Shown here one piece after another: positions 33,541 through 42,525 of a DNA stretch of 64,000 nt. The notes beneath the pieces are model-generated. The model was not told where the DNA came from and ran no database searches. It saw only the letters and a list, made by a program, of their open reading frames with translations. How positions within the stretch are numbered: position 1 is the stretch's first letter; each line of letters starts with the position of its first letter. Source of the DNA: Neisseria dentiae (GTDB lineage: Bacteria; Pseudomonadota; Gammaproteobacteria; Burkholderiales; Neisseriaceae); NCBI RefSeq assembly GCF_014055005.1, contig NZ_CP059570.1:1240001-1304000 (forward strand). The letters are read 5' to 3'. The position numbers were made by a program, and so were the translations under genes.

Positions 33541-33558
33541 ACGTTTTCAGACGGCCTG
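33541..33558 (+). terminator. right arm of the split grcA terminator
   Basis: ACGTTTTCAGACGGCCTG complements the arm at 32166-32183. It now lies just past the stop of the convergent endonuclease/exonuclease gene. Confidence 0.7.
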
Positions 33559-33572
33559 TTATCTTTGCAAAC

Positions 33573-34691
33573 CTAACCGCCGTTATCGGTGTATTTTTCC
33601 CGCACAACTTCCTTAACCGGCTCCGCCTCGGCGATTTTTTCACGCGCCTCCTGCTTTTCTTCGGCGTCGGCCGCTTCTTTTTCCTGCACGGCTTCGGCCT
33701 CCGGCGCAAATTGGAACTTGCCGTACACCGGAAAATGATCCGAGCCGATGTGGGGCAGCACTTTGATTTCGCCCATCATAAAATCGCTGCTGTGGAAGAT
33801 ATGGTCGAGCGGCCATCTGAACAGCGGATAACCGGCATGAAACGTGCTAAACAGCCCACGCCCTTTGCGCGGGTCTAACAAGCCGCTGATTTTTTGAAAC
33901 AGGCGCGAAGTGCGCGACCAAGCCACATCGTTCAAATCGCCGAACACCAGCACCAAATGGTTGTTTTGCGCGATTTCCTTGCCCACCAGCAGCAGCTCGG
34001 CATCGCGGTCGGTGGAAGTGTCTGCCTCGGTGGGGCTGGGCGGCATCGGGTGCAGGCAATAGATACGTATCCATTCGCCCGAACGCAACTGCATTTCGGC
34101 GGCAATCGAGGGAATGTCTTCGGCAACCCAATGGCGGACTTCCACATTCCGCAAAGGCAGGCGGCTGTATAAGTGCATACCGTAAAGATTGTCGAGCGGA
34201 ATCTTCACCGTGTAGCCGTAGCCCTGCTCCCGCTCCAACACGGCAAGCTGCCGCTCCCACCAATCATCGCTCTCCAGCGTCAGCACCACATCGGGGCGGT
34301 AGCGGCTGATTTGCCCGAGCAGCAGGTCGGAGCGGCGGTTGCCGGTTAAAACATTGGCGGTAATCAGCGACACGGTGCGGCCGTTGTCTTCGCCGCGATA
34401 ACGCAAAACCTCGGTTTTCGACAACCGCGTATAAGCGGATATTTCTTTCAGCTGGTAGGCGAAACAGCCCAGATTCAATATCTCAAACACCACAAACAGC
34501 CAATGCTCGTGCTGCTGCCAAACATAGTTGAGCACCACGCACAACAGGCTCACGGCGGCAATCTGCGGGCGCGGAAAATCAAAAATGCGGAACGACCAAT
34601 GGTTGTGGTTCACCAGCGGCAGCAGCGTGGCCAAAACCGGCACGCACAACAGGGCAAACAGCAGCCAGTCGGTAAATGAAAACTCGGGCAT
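33573..34691 (-). CDS. membrane-anchored endonuclease/exonuclease/phosphatase-family protein
   Basis: A 372-residue protein. The first ~85 residues hold about three hydrophobic segments, so it is anchored in the inner membrane. Residues about 108-325 form the EEP fold: ITANVLTGN, VLTLESDD, then HLYSRLPL, VFGDLNDVAWS and the final HIGSDHFPVYGKF with the catalytic histidine. It resembles YafD-type proteins of unknown substrate. A C-terminal tail of about 45 residues is very rich in Glu, Ala and Lys and probably unstructured. It could act on nucleic acid, phosphoinositide-like or other phosphodiesters; nothing in context decides. Confidence 0.8.
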   Translation of the reverse strand: MPEFSFTDWLLFALLCVPVLATLLPLVNHNHWSFRIFDFPRPQIAAVSLLCVVLNYVWQQHEHWLFVVFEILNLGCFAYQLKEISAYTRLSKTEVLRYRGEDNGRTVSLITANVLTGNRRSDLLLGQISRYRPDVVLTLESDDWWERQLAVLEREQGYGYTVKIPLDNLYGMHLYSRLPLRNVEVRHWVAEDIPSIAAEMQLRSGEWIRIYCLHPMPPSPTEADTSTDRDAELLLVGKEIAQNNHLVLVFGDLNDVAWSRTSRLFQKISGLLDPRKGRGLFSTFHAGYPLFRWPLDHIFHSSDFMMGEIKVLPHIGSDHFPVYGKFQFAPEAEAVQEKEAADAEEKQEAREKIAEAEPVKEVVREKYTDNGG

Positions 34692-34852
34692 AAACCTAAC
34701 CCAAAACGGGATGAAAATTTAGGATTCAAAACGGTAGGCGCTCAAACAAGTTCACCCGATAGTAGCGAATGCTTTTTTATTCTGCAACCAAACAGGCCAG
34801 CACTGTAAGGCTTTTGCCAATCGTTCAAGCCGTCTGAAACACCTTGCTGCCT

Positions 34853-35749
34853 TCACTCAAACGGCTTCCTCTGCCAATAAGGCTTGCTTGTTTTCAGACG
34901 GCCTCGAAACACATCTTCCCCACCGCCCAATTCAAACACCAGCGCGCCCGACAAATCCGTTCTCAACAATGCCGCGCCGTGTGCTTTCACACGGTTTTGC
35001 ACGGCCGCGGCGGGGTGTCGGTAGGCATTGGCAAAGCCGCTGGAAGCAACGGCGTATTGCGGCGACACGGCGTTGAGAAACGCGCCTGCCGACGAAGAAT
35101 CGCTGCCGTGATGCCCCAGCACCAGCACTTGGCTGTATAAACCCGCGCCGTATTTCTCCACCAGCGCCAGCTCGCCGCGCCGCCCCAAATCGCCCGTTAC
35201 CAGCAAAGCCTGCCCGCCCGCCACCGCACGCAGAACGCAGCTTCGGTCGTTATCCTCCGCCGTTTCGTTTTCAGACGGCCTCAACAGCTCGAAATGCACA
35301 CCGTCCCATTGCCATTGTTTTTCTTCGCAAAACGCTGCCTGCGGGTAAAACTGCGGCTGCCCCGCCAGAATTTCACGCGGCTTCCCGGCCTGCGCCAAGG
35401 CTGCGAAACCGCCGTCGTGGTCGGCATCGTGGTGCGACAACACCAGCATATCCAAACGGCGCACGCCCGCGGCATTCAAATTGGGCAGAATCTGTGCGGC
35501 CGCCGCCGTTTCGGTGCCGGTGTCGAACAGCAGGTTGCGGTTGCGGGTTTGCATCCACACCGACAAACCCTGCCCCGCATCCCACACGGTAACGTTCAGG
35601 CGGCCTTGTTGCGGCACATTCGGGCGGTAAAACACAAAACCCGCCAACACCAGCCACGCCAACGGCTTCCAACCCGAACCGCGCGGCAGCAGCACGATTA
35701 ACGCCGCCAGCGGCAACAACAATGGCAGCGAAGCGAACAGGCTGCCCAA
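34853..35749 (-). pseudogene. comEC: partial duplicate of the comEC 3' end
   Basis: The 298-codon frame matches the C-terminal part of the complete ComEC at 36478-38706 almost identically, including the metallo-beta-lactamase motif LSHHDADHDGG. Similarity starts at about 34857, four bases past the shared stop. Near its 5' end an internal segment of about 230 bases is missing, joining GSLFASLPLL directly to LPLAALIVLLPRG at a repeated CAGCGGCA sequence. Upstream it runs into an IS3 fragment. There is no membrane channel domain or own start context, so it is unlikely to work, but could exchange sequence with the intact gene. Confidence 0.85.
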
Positions 35750-35919
35750 CGGCGCAGGTGAGTGCGTGAGACGTTGAAGTGCTCTGCGGTGCGCTGTTGG
35801 CTGTGCACTTGGTGGTAATGGAGTACGGCTCGGTATTTGAAGTGTAGGTTATATTTGGACATAAGAAAACTGCACCTTTTAAAGTTGGAGGAGGTGTCCA
35901 ACTTTTGGAGTGCAGTTCA
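35743..35919 (-). mobile_element. truncated IS3-family end fragment
   Basis: The right terminal repeat and the first ~45 codons of orfA, about 97% identical to 33365-33540. It breaks at CCAACGGCGCAGGTG, which is also present at the comEC side of the junction, a 14-15 base shared sequence. No left end remains. Confidence 0.85.
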
Positions 35920-36200
35920 GTTTCAGACGGCTCTTGTTTGCTTTTAAAAGTACAGCATTACAACTTTACATTTATTTTCATTTTAAGTTTTCACGCCATT
36001 CCTTCGGCATTTTCACTCCGACAAATACCAAACAGCCTAACTTCAAGACAAATCATTGATATTTATTATCTATAAAATAATTCCCATATACTAAAAATAC
36101 TTTCATACCTCCGAACTCTTCAATAAAGTATTTGCACTAACCCGTACGCGCCGCTTGAAGCCGCGCTTTTGTTTAATCGTTTTAACGAAAGGAATAAGTG

Positions 36201-36407
36201 ATGAAAAAACTGTCCGCCCTTTTATTGGGCCTGATGTTGGCCGCTAATGTTTATGCCGCCGGTTCGGCTGCTTCCGGCAGCACGGCCGTCCAAAGCCAAA
36301 ATACCGTGAAACCATCTTGGTGGGATTGGTGGCTCAGTAAATGCCCGCCCCTTATGCCTTTAAGGTTCTGCCCTTACAGCCCTGATTACATAGAAAAAAA
36401 CCGGTAA
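36201..36407 (+). CDS. small secreted Trp-rich peptide
   Basis: A 68-residue product with a clear signal peptide (MKKLSALLLGLMLAANVYA, cut near 19-20). The mature part of about 49 residues has a Ser/Gly-rich start, then KPSWWDWWLSKCPP and a second cysteine in RFCPY, so one disulfide is possible. AAAGGAA lies seven bases before the ATG; a GTG directly before the ATG is less likely. A 21-bp-stem hairpin follows. No family is recognised. Position beside the duplicated comEC end suggests a newly acquired or fast-changing locus. Confidence 0.65.
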   Translation: MKKLSALLLGLMLAANVYAAGSAASGSTAVQSQNTVKPSWWDWWLSKCPPLMPLRFCPYSPDYIEKNR

Positions 36408-36419
36408 CCAACCGGCAAT

Positions 36420-36479
36420 AAACAACCAGTATTTCCATCCTATGCGGCCTGCCCGAAAGGATGAAAATACAGGTTGTTT
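36420..36479. terminator. long hairpin between convergent genes
   Basis: A 21-bp stem with two mismatches (AAACAACCAGTATTTCCATC paired with its downstream complement) and an 18-base loop. It ends at the comEC stop codon, so may terminate both the small peptide gene and comEC. Confidence 0.7.
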
Positions 36480-38706
36480 ATTCAAACGGCTTCTTCTGCC
36501 AATAAGGCTTGCTTGTTTTCAGACGGCCTAGAAACACATCTTCCCCGCCGCCCAACTCGAACACCAGCGCGCCCGACAAATCCGTTCGCAACAATGCCGC
36601 GCCGTGTGCTTTCACACGGTTTTGCACGGCTGCGGCGGGGTGTCGGTAGGCATTGGCAAAGCCGCTGGAAGCAACGGCGTATTGCGGCGACACGGCATTG
36701 AGAAACGCGCCTGCCGACGAAGAATCGCTGCCGTGATGCCCCAGCACCAGCACTTGGCTGTATAAACCCGCACCGTATTTTTCCACCAGCGCCAGCTCGC
36801 CGCGCCGCCCCAAATCGCCCGTTACCAGCAAAGCCTGCCCGCCCGCCACCGCACGCAGAACGCAGCTTCGGTCGTTATCCTCCGCCGTTTCGTTTTCAGA
36901 CGGCCTCAACAGCTCGAAATGCACACCGTCCCATTGCCATTGTTTTTCTTCGCAAAACGCTGCCTGCGGGTAAAACTGCGGCTGCCCCGCCAGAATTTCA
37001 CGCGGCTTCCCGGCCTGCGCCAAGGCTGCGAAACCGCCGTCGTGGTCGGCATCGTGGTGCGACAACACCAGCATATCCAAACGGCGCACGCCCGCGGCAT
37101 TCAAATTGGGCAGAATCTGTGCGGCCGCCGCCGTTTCGGTGCCGGTGTCGAACAGCAGGTTGCGGTTGCGGGTTTGCATCCACACCGACAAACCCTGCCC
37201 CGCATCCCACACGGTAACGTTCAGGCGGCCTTGTTGCGGCACATTCGGGCGGTAAAACACAAAACCCGCCAACACCAGCCACGCCAACGGCTTCCAACCC
37301 GAACCGCGCGGCAGCAGCACGATTAACGCCGCCATCGCCGCCAGCGGCAGCAACAGCGGCGGGGCGGCCGCCACGGCATATTCGGGAGCGCTTTGCGCCA
37401 CCCATTGCACCAGCCGCAGCGTATATTCGCCCGCCGCAGCCGCCAGCCACTGCAAAGGGGCAAACGGCAGCAGCGAAGCGGCCAGCGCCAGCGGCACCAG
37501 CACCCACGAAAACCACGGAATCGCCGCCGCGTTCACCAACGGACTCAACAGCGGCAGCGAAGCGAACAGGCTGCCCAGCGCCACCACCGACACCACCTTT
37601 ACCGCCCATTGCGCGCGCACCGCCACCCGCAGGCCGCGCTCGCTCAGGCGGCCTGCCGAAGCCCACAACAACGCCCCCACCAAACCGAACGACAGCCAAA
37701 ACCCCGCCCCCAAAACCGCAGCCGGGTCAAACAGCAACACCAACGCCAGCGCCTGCCACCAGCCCCTCCACACCGACGCACCGCTGCCCCGCCACCACGC
37801 CCACGCCAGCGCCAGCAGCATCAGCACGCTGCGTTGGGTCGGCACCGAAAACCCCGCCAAACCCGCATAAAACACCGCCGCCGACAAGCCTGCCGCCAAC
37901 ACCCAAAGGCGCGGCGTTTTCGGCACGAACGGCAACACGCGCAGCCCGTGTTTCACCAGCCAGCCCGCCAACACCGCCACCATGCTCACATGCAGGCCGG
38001 AAATGCTCACCAAATGGTTCAATCCCAGCGGCCGGAACGACTGCCACGCTTGCCCACTCAAAGCCGACTGCTCGCCTATGCTCAATGCCCGCATCAGGCC
38101 GAGGCCGTCTGAAAAATCCCGCCCGTGCGTATCGGTGTTCTGCCAGCGGTGGCTGATATGTTCCCGCCACCGCAGCAGCAACGGCGGCCCGCCGCCTGCC
38201 AGCGCCCGCCGCTCTTTTCCGAGCGTGCCCACGCCGCCGATACCGCCCGCCAACGCCCACGCTTCGCGGTTGAAGCCGATGCGGTTTACCTCGCCCACCG
38301 GCGGCCGCACCCGCGCCTGCACGCGCCAGCGGCTGCCTGCCGGCCAGTCGCGCAACTGGTAGTCGGATAACTGCAAGCGGTAATGCCGCCCGCCGCCGTC
38401 CACCGCTTTTGCGGTAAAGCGCACCCGTTTGTCGTCGCGCTGCGGCAAATCCGCCACTTCGATTGTTAACGGCACCGAAGCCGTCTGAAACAGCGGCCAT
38501 TGCTTATCAAGCGCCGACTGTGTGCGCCAGATGCCGTATAAAGCGCCGCTCAAGCACAGCAGCAGCCAAGCCGCCGCCCGAAGCCGCCAAGCCAACGCCA
38601 GCAGGCACAGCCATGCCGCCGCCAATACCGTCCACGACGGTACGGCAGGCAGGGCGAACGAAGCGGCAACGCCCGCCGCCCATAAAGGCAGCCACGGTTT
38701 CGGCAT
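36478..38706 (-). CDS. comEC: competence protein ComEC, DNA uptake channel
   Basis: A 742-residue inner-membrane protein that carries transforming single-stranded DNA into the cytoplasm, the partner of the abundant uptake sequences here. The N-terminal hydrophobic/DUF4131 region covers roughly 1-190, the competence domain with many membrane segments about 210-480 (GLNHLVSISGLHVSMVAVL is the family hallmark), and a C-terminal metallo-beta-lactamase-like domain starts near 510, with LSHHDADHDGG and LGHHGSDSSSAGAFL. ATG at 38706 is the natural start; the open frame before it is translation of a miniature element. Its 3' half exists as a partial second copy at 34853-35749. Confidence 0.92.
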   Translation of the reverse strand: MPKPWLPLWAAGVAASFALPAVPSWTVLAAAWLCLLALAWRLRAAAWLLLCLSGALYGIWRTQSALDKQWPLFQTASVPLTIEVADLPQRDDKRVRFTAKAVDGGGRHYRLQLSDYQLRDWPAGSRWRVQARVRPPVGEVNRIGFNREAWALAGGIGGVGTLGKERRALAGGGPPLLLRWREHISHRWQNTDTHGRDFSDGLGLMRALSIGEQSALSGQAWQSFRPLGLNHLVSISGLHVSMVAVLAGWLVKHGLRVLPFVPKTPRLWVLAAGLSAAVFYAGLAGFSVPTQRSVLMLLALAWAWWRGSGASVWRGWWQALALVLLFDPAAVLGAGFWLSFGLVGALLWASAGRLSERGLRVAVRAQWAVKVVSVVALGSLFASLPLLSPLVNAAAIPWFSWVLVPLALAASLLPFAPLQWLAAAAGEYTLRLVQWVAQSAPEYAVAAAPPLLLPLAAMAALIVLLPRGSGWKPLAWLVLAGFVFYRPNVPQQGRLNVTVWDAGQGLSVWMQTRNRNLLFDTGTETAAAAQILPNLNAAGVRRLDMLVLSHHDADHDGGFAALAQAGKPREILAGQPQFYPQAAFCEEKQWQWDGVHFELLRPSENETAEDNDRSCVLRAVAGGQALLVTGDLGRRGELALVEKYGAGLYSQVLVLGHHGSDSSSAGAFLNAVSPQYAVASSGFANAYRHPAAAVQNRVKAHGAALLRTDLSGALVFELGGGEDVFLGRLKTSKPYWQKKPFE

Positions 38707-38792
38707 AGTGGTTTCATATAAAATAATAAATAAAGGTATTATATAAACCGTGCAGGCTGCCGGCAATCGGCCGTCTGAAAAAACCAATGACC

Positions 38793-38940
38793 GAGACTTT
38801 TGCAAAACCTCCAGATGTGGATACAGTTCAAGGCGTAGCAGTGCAGCGAGTGCAGACATATCAAATACAAGGCTAAGCGAGCGGGCAGTAAACGCACAAC
38901 GCGGAAATGCGCCGCAGATGGGGGGTTTTGCAAAGGTCCC
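38793..38940. mobile_element. 148-bp miniature element (family A)
   Basis: A second copy of the 17023-17165 element: same interior (CAGTTCAAGGCGTAGCAG and GAAATGCGCCGCAGATGG) with ends GAGACTTTTGCAAAACC and its slightly diverged complement. Lies 87 bases upstream of comEC. Confidence 0.75.
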
Positions 38941-38990
38941 GGCCGTTATATTCGGGCTTAGCCCGAGCATCTCACTTTCTTGGAAAATTT

Positions 38991-39182
38991 GAGACCTTTG
39001 CAAAATTTAACACCACCTGAAAACCTGATTTCCGTCATTCCCGCGTAGGCTGGAATCCAGATGGAAGAATTAAAGTGTTGATTAAACAAATATTTGAATG
39101 CCAAGCGTCTGGATTCCCGCCTACGCGGGAATGACGGGATTTAAACATTTTCAGACGGCCTGAGACCTTTGCAAAGACCTCA
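38991..39182. repeat. composite repeat: family A ends around two dRS3-like repeats
   Basis: GAGACCTTTGCAAAA opens it. ATTCCCGCGTAGGCTGGAAT (39037-39056) and ATTCCCGCCTACGCGGGAAT (39113-39132) fit the dRS3 pattern ATTCCC-N8-GGGAAT, the first imperfectly. The right border GAGACCTTTGCAAAGACCTC is itself a near-palindrome. Confidence 0.65.
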
Positions 39183-39262
39183 ATTTCTGAAAACCAAAAA
39201 GATACCCGGGTCAAGACCGAGTATGACGTATGTGCGTTTCTTAAACTGATCGGCTATACGGC

Positions 39263-39295
39263 AAAGGCCGTCTGAAAATTTTCAGACGGCCTTTT
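39263..39295 (-). terminator. DUS-pair terminator after trxA
   Basis: AAAGGCCGTCTGAAAA and its complement form a long stem 33 bases past the trxA stop. Confidence 0.75.
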
Positions 39296-39327
39296 GTCAA
39301 AAACAAATTTAAAACGTTTAAACCGCT

Positions 39328-39657
39328 TTAAATCGAGGCGTTTACAAACGCAACCAGTTGGCCTTTGGCCAGCGCACCCACTTTGGTGGCAACATTTTGG
39401 CCGTTTTTAAACACCATCAGCGTGGGGATGCCGCGCACGCCGAATTGCGACGGGGTTTGCTCGTTTTCGTCGATGTTGATTTTCACCACTTTCAGACGGC
39501 CTTCGAATTCGGCGGCCACTTCGTCGAGAATCGGTGCAATCATTTTGCAGGGGCCGCACCACGGCGCCCAAAAGTCCAGCAATACGGGCACGTCGGATTT
39601 CAATACGTCTTGCTCGAAGCTCGCATCGGTAGCGTGTACGATTAAGTTGCTGCTCAT
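39328..39657 (-). CDS. trxA: thioredoxin 1
   Basis: A 109-residue cytoplasmic thioredoxin, the general disulfide reductant for ribonucleotide reductase, PAPS reductase and peroxiredoxins. The redox site WCGPC is at 33-37 (Cys34, Cys37), the cis-proline in GIPTL near 76, and DFWAPW precedes the active site. AGAGGAA lies before the ATG. It stands alone with its own terminator. Confidence 0.96.
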   Translation of the reverse strand: MSSNLIVHATDASFEQDVLKSDVPVLLDFWAPWCGPCKMIAPILDEVAAEFEGRLKVVKINIDENEQTPSQFGVRGIPTLMVFKNGQNVATKVGALAKGQLVAFVNASI

Positions 39658-39736
39658 AGTGTGTTCCTCTTTACGGTGAATGAAGGTTCATTCGGTTAAT
39701 TAACGTGGTGTAGCATATGGCCTGAACGGCAAAATT

Positions 39737-41281
39737 TCAAGAGCCTGCGTGCGCCAATAGTTTTTGTGTATAGTCGGCATCGGGTTTGGCAAACACTTCC
39801 TCCAACACACCCTGCTCCACCACCTGCCCGTCTTTGAGCACCATCACGCGGTGCGACAGGGCGCGTATCACGGCCAGATCGTGGCTGATGATTATCAGGC
39901 TCAAGCCGTGCCGCCGCTGCAAACCGGCCAATAATTCAAGAATCTGCTGCTGCCACTGCACATCGAGCGCGCTGGTCGGCTCGTCGAGCACCAACACCTG
40001 CGGCCGCACGATGATGGCGCGCGCAATCGCCAGCCGCTGCCGCTGCCCGCCGGAAAATGCGTGCGGATAGCGTTCGAGAATGTCGTCGGGCAAACCCACC
40101 TGCTGCAACACTTCCACCACACGGCGGCGCATTTCGGCATTATCCGTGTCGGGCGCATGCACGCTTAAGGCTTCCGAAACGATTTCAAACACGTTCATGC
40201 GCGGGTTGAACGCGCCGAACGGGTCTTGAAACACCATCTGCACGGCTTTGCGCGATTGGTTGTTCCATGTTTCGCCGTTGATTTTCAGACGGCCCTCTCT
40301 TTCCATTAAGTGCATCACGGCTTTGGCCAGCGTGGTTTTGCCGCTGCCGCTCTCACCGATCACACCCAGCGTTTCGCCTGCCTTCAAATCAAACGACACG
40401 GGCGCCAGCAGGGTTTTGTGCCGCTTTTTAAACCAGCCCGCGCGCTCGGGAACGGCCACGCTGATGTTTTCGGCTTCCAACACCGTCGGCGCGCCGGCCG
40501 GCAGCGTTTGAACCTGCCGCACCGCACCTGCGTTAAGCAGCATTTTGGTGTATTCGTGCTGCGGGTTGGCGAACACTTCCGCGGCCGCCCCCTGCTCGAC
40601 AATCCGCCCATGGCGCATCACTGCCACGTCGTCGGCAAAGCGGCGCACCAGGTTCAAATCGTGGCTGATGTAAACCAGCGTCATGTTATGGGCGGCCTGC
40701 AAGCGCGAGAGCAAATCGAGAATCTGCGCCTGCACCGCCACATCGAGCGCGGTGGTCGGCTCGTCGGCAATCAAAAGCTTAGGCCCGGCTGCTACCGCCA
40801 TCGCAATCATCGCCCGCTGCCGCTGCCCGCCCGAAAGCTGAAACGGGTAGGCAGAGGCTTTTTCTTCGGGATGCTGTATGCCTGTTTCGGCCAGCAGCGC
40901 CACCGCCCGCGCCCATGCCTGTTTGGCGTTCAAACCCAGATGCAGCGACAGCACTTCGGCAATCTGTTTGCCCACGCGCATCACCGGGTTGAGCGCCGTC
41001 ATCGGCTCTTGGAACACCATGCCGATTTCTTTGCCGCGCAATTTCTGCAATTGGCGCGGGCTTTTATCGAGCAGGTTTTCGCCGTTGAAATTCAGACGGC
41101 CTGTTAACGACACGGCGGGGTTCAGCCGCATGATGCCCTGCGCCAGCACGGTTTTGCCGCTGCCGCTTTCCCCCACCAGCGCCAGCTTGCGCCCCTCGCG
41201 AACCGCCAGATTGATGCCGTGCAGCACTTGGCGGCCGGGGAAAAACGCATTCAGGTTGTCGATTTCGAGAATTGGGTTCAT
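39737..41281 (-). CDS. yejF: YejF-type ABC transporter ATPase with two nucleotide-binding domains
   Basis: A 514-residue cytoplasmic ATPase made of two Opp/Dpp-type domains in one chain. First domain: Walker A GESGSGKT (near 37-44), signature LSGGQRQR, Walker B LLIADEPTTALD. Second: GESGSGKTTLAK (near 307), FSGGQRQRLAIARA, LVLDEPTSALD. This fused layout fits YejF of the YejABEF oligopeptide/microcin C importer; the matching permeases yejB and yejE lie 15 kb away. GsiA-type glutathione importers are the main alternative. ATG at 41281 gives the normal start; a Correia-like element begins 36 bases upstream. Confidence 0.85.
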   Translation of the reverse strand: MNPILEIDNLNAFFPGRQVLHGINLAVREGRKLALVGESGSGKTVLAQGIMRLNPAVSLTGRLNFNGENLLDKSPRQLQKLRGKEIGMVFQEPMTALNPVMRVGKQIAEVLSLHLGLNAKQAWARAVALLAETGIQHPEEKASAYPFQLSGGQRQRAMIAMAVAAGPKLLIADEPTTALDVAVQAQILDLLSRLQAAHNMTLVYISHDLNLVRRFADDVAVMRHGRIVEQGAAAEVFANPQHEYTKMLLNAGAVRQVQTLPAGAPTVLEAENISVAVPERAGWFKKRHKTLLAPVSFDLKAGETLGVIGESGSGKTTLAKAVMHLMEREGRLKINGETWNNQSRKAVQMVFQDPFGAFNPRMNVFEIVSEALSVHAPDTDNAEMRRRVVEVLQQVGLPDDILERYPHAFSGGQRQRLAIARAIIVRPQVLVLDEPTSALDVQWQQQILELLAGLQRRHGLSLIIISHDLAVIRALSHRVMVLKDGQVVEQGVLEEVFAKPDADYTQKLLAHAGS

Positions 41282-41316
41282 AAGTATTATTTTTTCAGAC
41301 GGCCGTTTGTGCCGGA

Positions 41317-41424
41317 TATAGTGAATCCACTGAATTTCCATTACAGCGTTGCTGCGCCTTGCCGTACTATCTGTACTGTCTGCGGCTTGCTGCCTTGTAC
41401 TGAAAATTAATTGGATTCACTATA
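41317..41424. mobile_element. 108-bp Correia-like element upstream of yejF
   Basis: Ends TATAGTGAATCCA and TGGATTCACTATA. The interior carries the Correia core (GCCTTGCCGTACTATCTGTA and CTGTCTGCGGCTTGCTGCC). Such elements can carry promoters and integration-host-factor or RNase III sites. Confidence 0.85.
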
Positions 41425-41469
41425 GGTTTCAAGTGTTATTTGCCGGAAAAAGCCGGGCTGTCCAAAGGG

Positions 41470-42228
41470 CTATTTCAAAAAAGCCGCCGCTACCGCCACC
41501 ACCGTCATCGCAAACAGAATCTTGCGCAAAACGTCGGGCGAGAGTTTCAGTGCAATCTTCACGCCTATCATCGAGCCGGCGGCATTGCCTGCCGCCAACA
41601 CCAGGCCGACGTCCCACCAAATCTGCCCTCTGGCGATGAACACGGCCAGCGCCACCACGGTAAACGCCAGCGTGCACACAAGTTTCAACGCATTGGCGCG
41701 CAGCAGGTTGTAGTGCAGCAAGCCGGCCAAAACGGGCAGCAGCAAAAACGCGGTGCTGGCCTGCACGAAGCCGCCGTAGATGCCGACTGCAAACAGCAAC
41801 GCCGACGCTCCGCGCGTTTCGGCCACTTTTTTCTCTTGCGCGTTTTTGGGCGGCAGCAACAATTGCGGCTTGAGAAAGGTTAAGGTAGCCACGCCGAGAA
41901 TGCAGGCCAGCAGCGCCGGCTTCAAAATTTCATTGGGCAGCACCGAAGCCAACACCGAGCCGGCCAGCCCGCCCGCAACCATCGGCAGCAAAATCCCGCG
42001 CAAATCGTGGGTGGGCAGCGCGCCCGCTTTTCTGAAGCCGCGGATACCGGCCAACGATTGGAAAAATATGCCGACGCGGTTGCTGCCGTTGGCGATATCG
42101 GGCGGCAAGCCGAACGCCATCAGCAAAGGCAGAATCAGGTTGGAACCGCCGCCAGCCAAAATATTGATGATGCTGGCCACGATGCCCAACGCAGCAACAG
42201 CCAGATAGTGCCACAGGGTTAAATCCAT
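41470..42228 (-). CDS. TauE/SafE-family sulfite exporter-like permease
   Basis: A 252-residue inner-membrane protein with about eight hydrophobic segments in two halves. GIVASIINILAGGGSNLILPLLMAFGLPPDIANGSNR (first half) and the mirrored GIYGGFVQASTAFLLLPVL (second half) are typical of the TauE/SafE (DUF81) family. Members export sulfite or other small organic anions; the substrate here is unknown. ATG at 42228 is chosen for the family-typical N-terminus. Stands alone between two repeat zones. Confidence 0.85.
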   Translation of the reverse strand: MDLTLWHYLAVAALGIVASIINILAGGGSNLILPLLMAFGLPPDIANGSNRVGIFFQSLAGIRGFRKAGALPTHDLRGILLPMVAGGLAGSVLASVLPNEILKPALLACILGVATLTFLKPQLLLPPKNAQEKKVAETRGASALLFAVGIYGGFVQASTAFLLLPVLAGLLHYNLLRANALKLVCTLAFTVVALAVFIARGQIWWDVGLVLAAGNAAGSMIGVKIALKLSPDVLRKILFAMTVVAVAAAFLK

Positions 42229-42525
42229 ATTGCAAACTTTTAAAATCCAAATAATTACCCGAAGTTTATCTGCCGCCATCCGCCTTGAAAGTCTGCCGCG
42301 CCATCCTGAGGCCTTTGCATAATTGGTTTGGGCCGGGCTTGACCCGGATATTCCGCCTTACCGGTATTGGCTGGAAAACAAAAGATGCCCGGGCCAAGCC
42401 CGAGCATAACGCGGGTATTTTAGGGCGTGTCGGAATAACCCGCAAAAATCCCGCCTGTTGTTAAAACTTTTCAGACGGCCTTACCCGTTATTGGTGATTA
42501 CCCGATCCAAACCGCACCCGCGCCA
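42229..42525. other. 297-bp intergenic region with mixed repeat arms
   Basis: Holds a GAGGCCTTTGCATAA family A-like end at 42308, GGGCTTGACCCGG and GGGCCAAGCCCGAG arms, then TTTTAGGGCGTGTCG (42418-42432), the family C terminus, and a DUS before kdsB's end. No gene is seen. Confidence 0.55.

Larger units (their letters stand above)
38707..39327. other. 620-bp repeat cluster between comEC and trxA
   Basis: Contains in order a DUS, a family A element (38793-38940), a GGGCTTAGCCCGAG arm, a second family A-bounded element (38991-39182) with two dRS3-like repeats, another GGTCAAGACCGAG arm and the trxA terminator. No gene is supported. Confidence 0.65.

Noticed and set aside
38707..39003. N-terminal extension of ComEC by 99 residues
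   Set aside because: The extension is again the miniature element read through; MPKPWLPLWAAG at 38706 is a natural membrane-protein start.
39037..39132. CRISPR-like pair of ATTCCC...GGGAAT repeats
   Set aside because: They fit the neisserial dRS3 pattern, are only two in number and are not regularly spaced.
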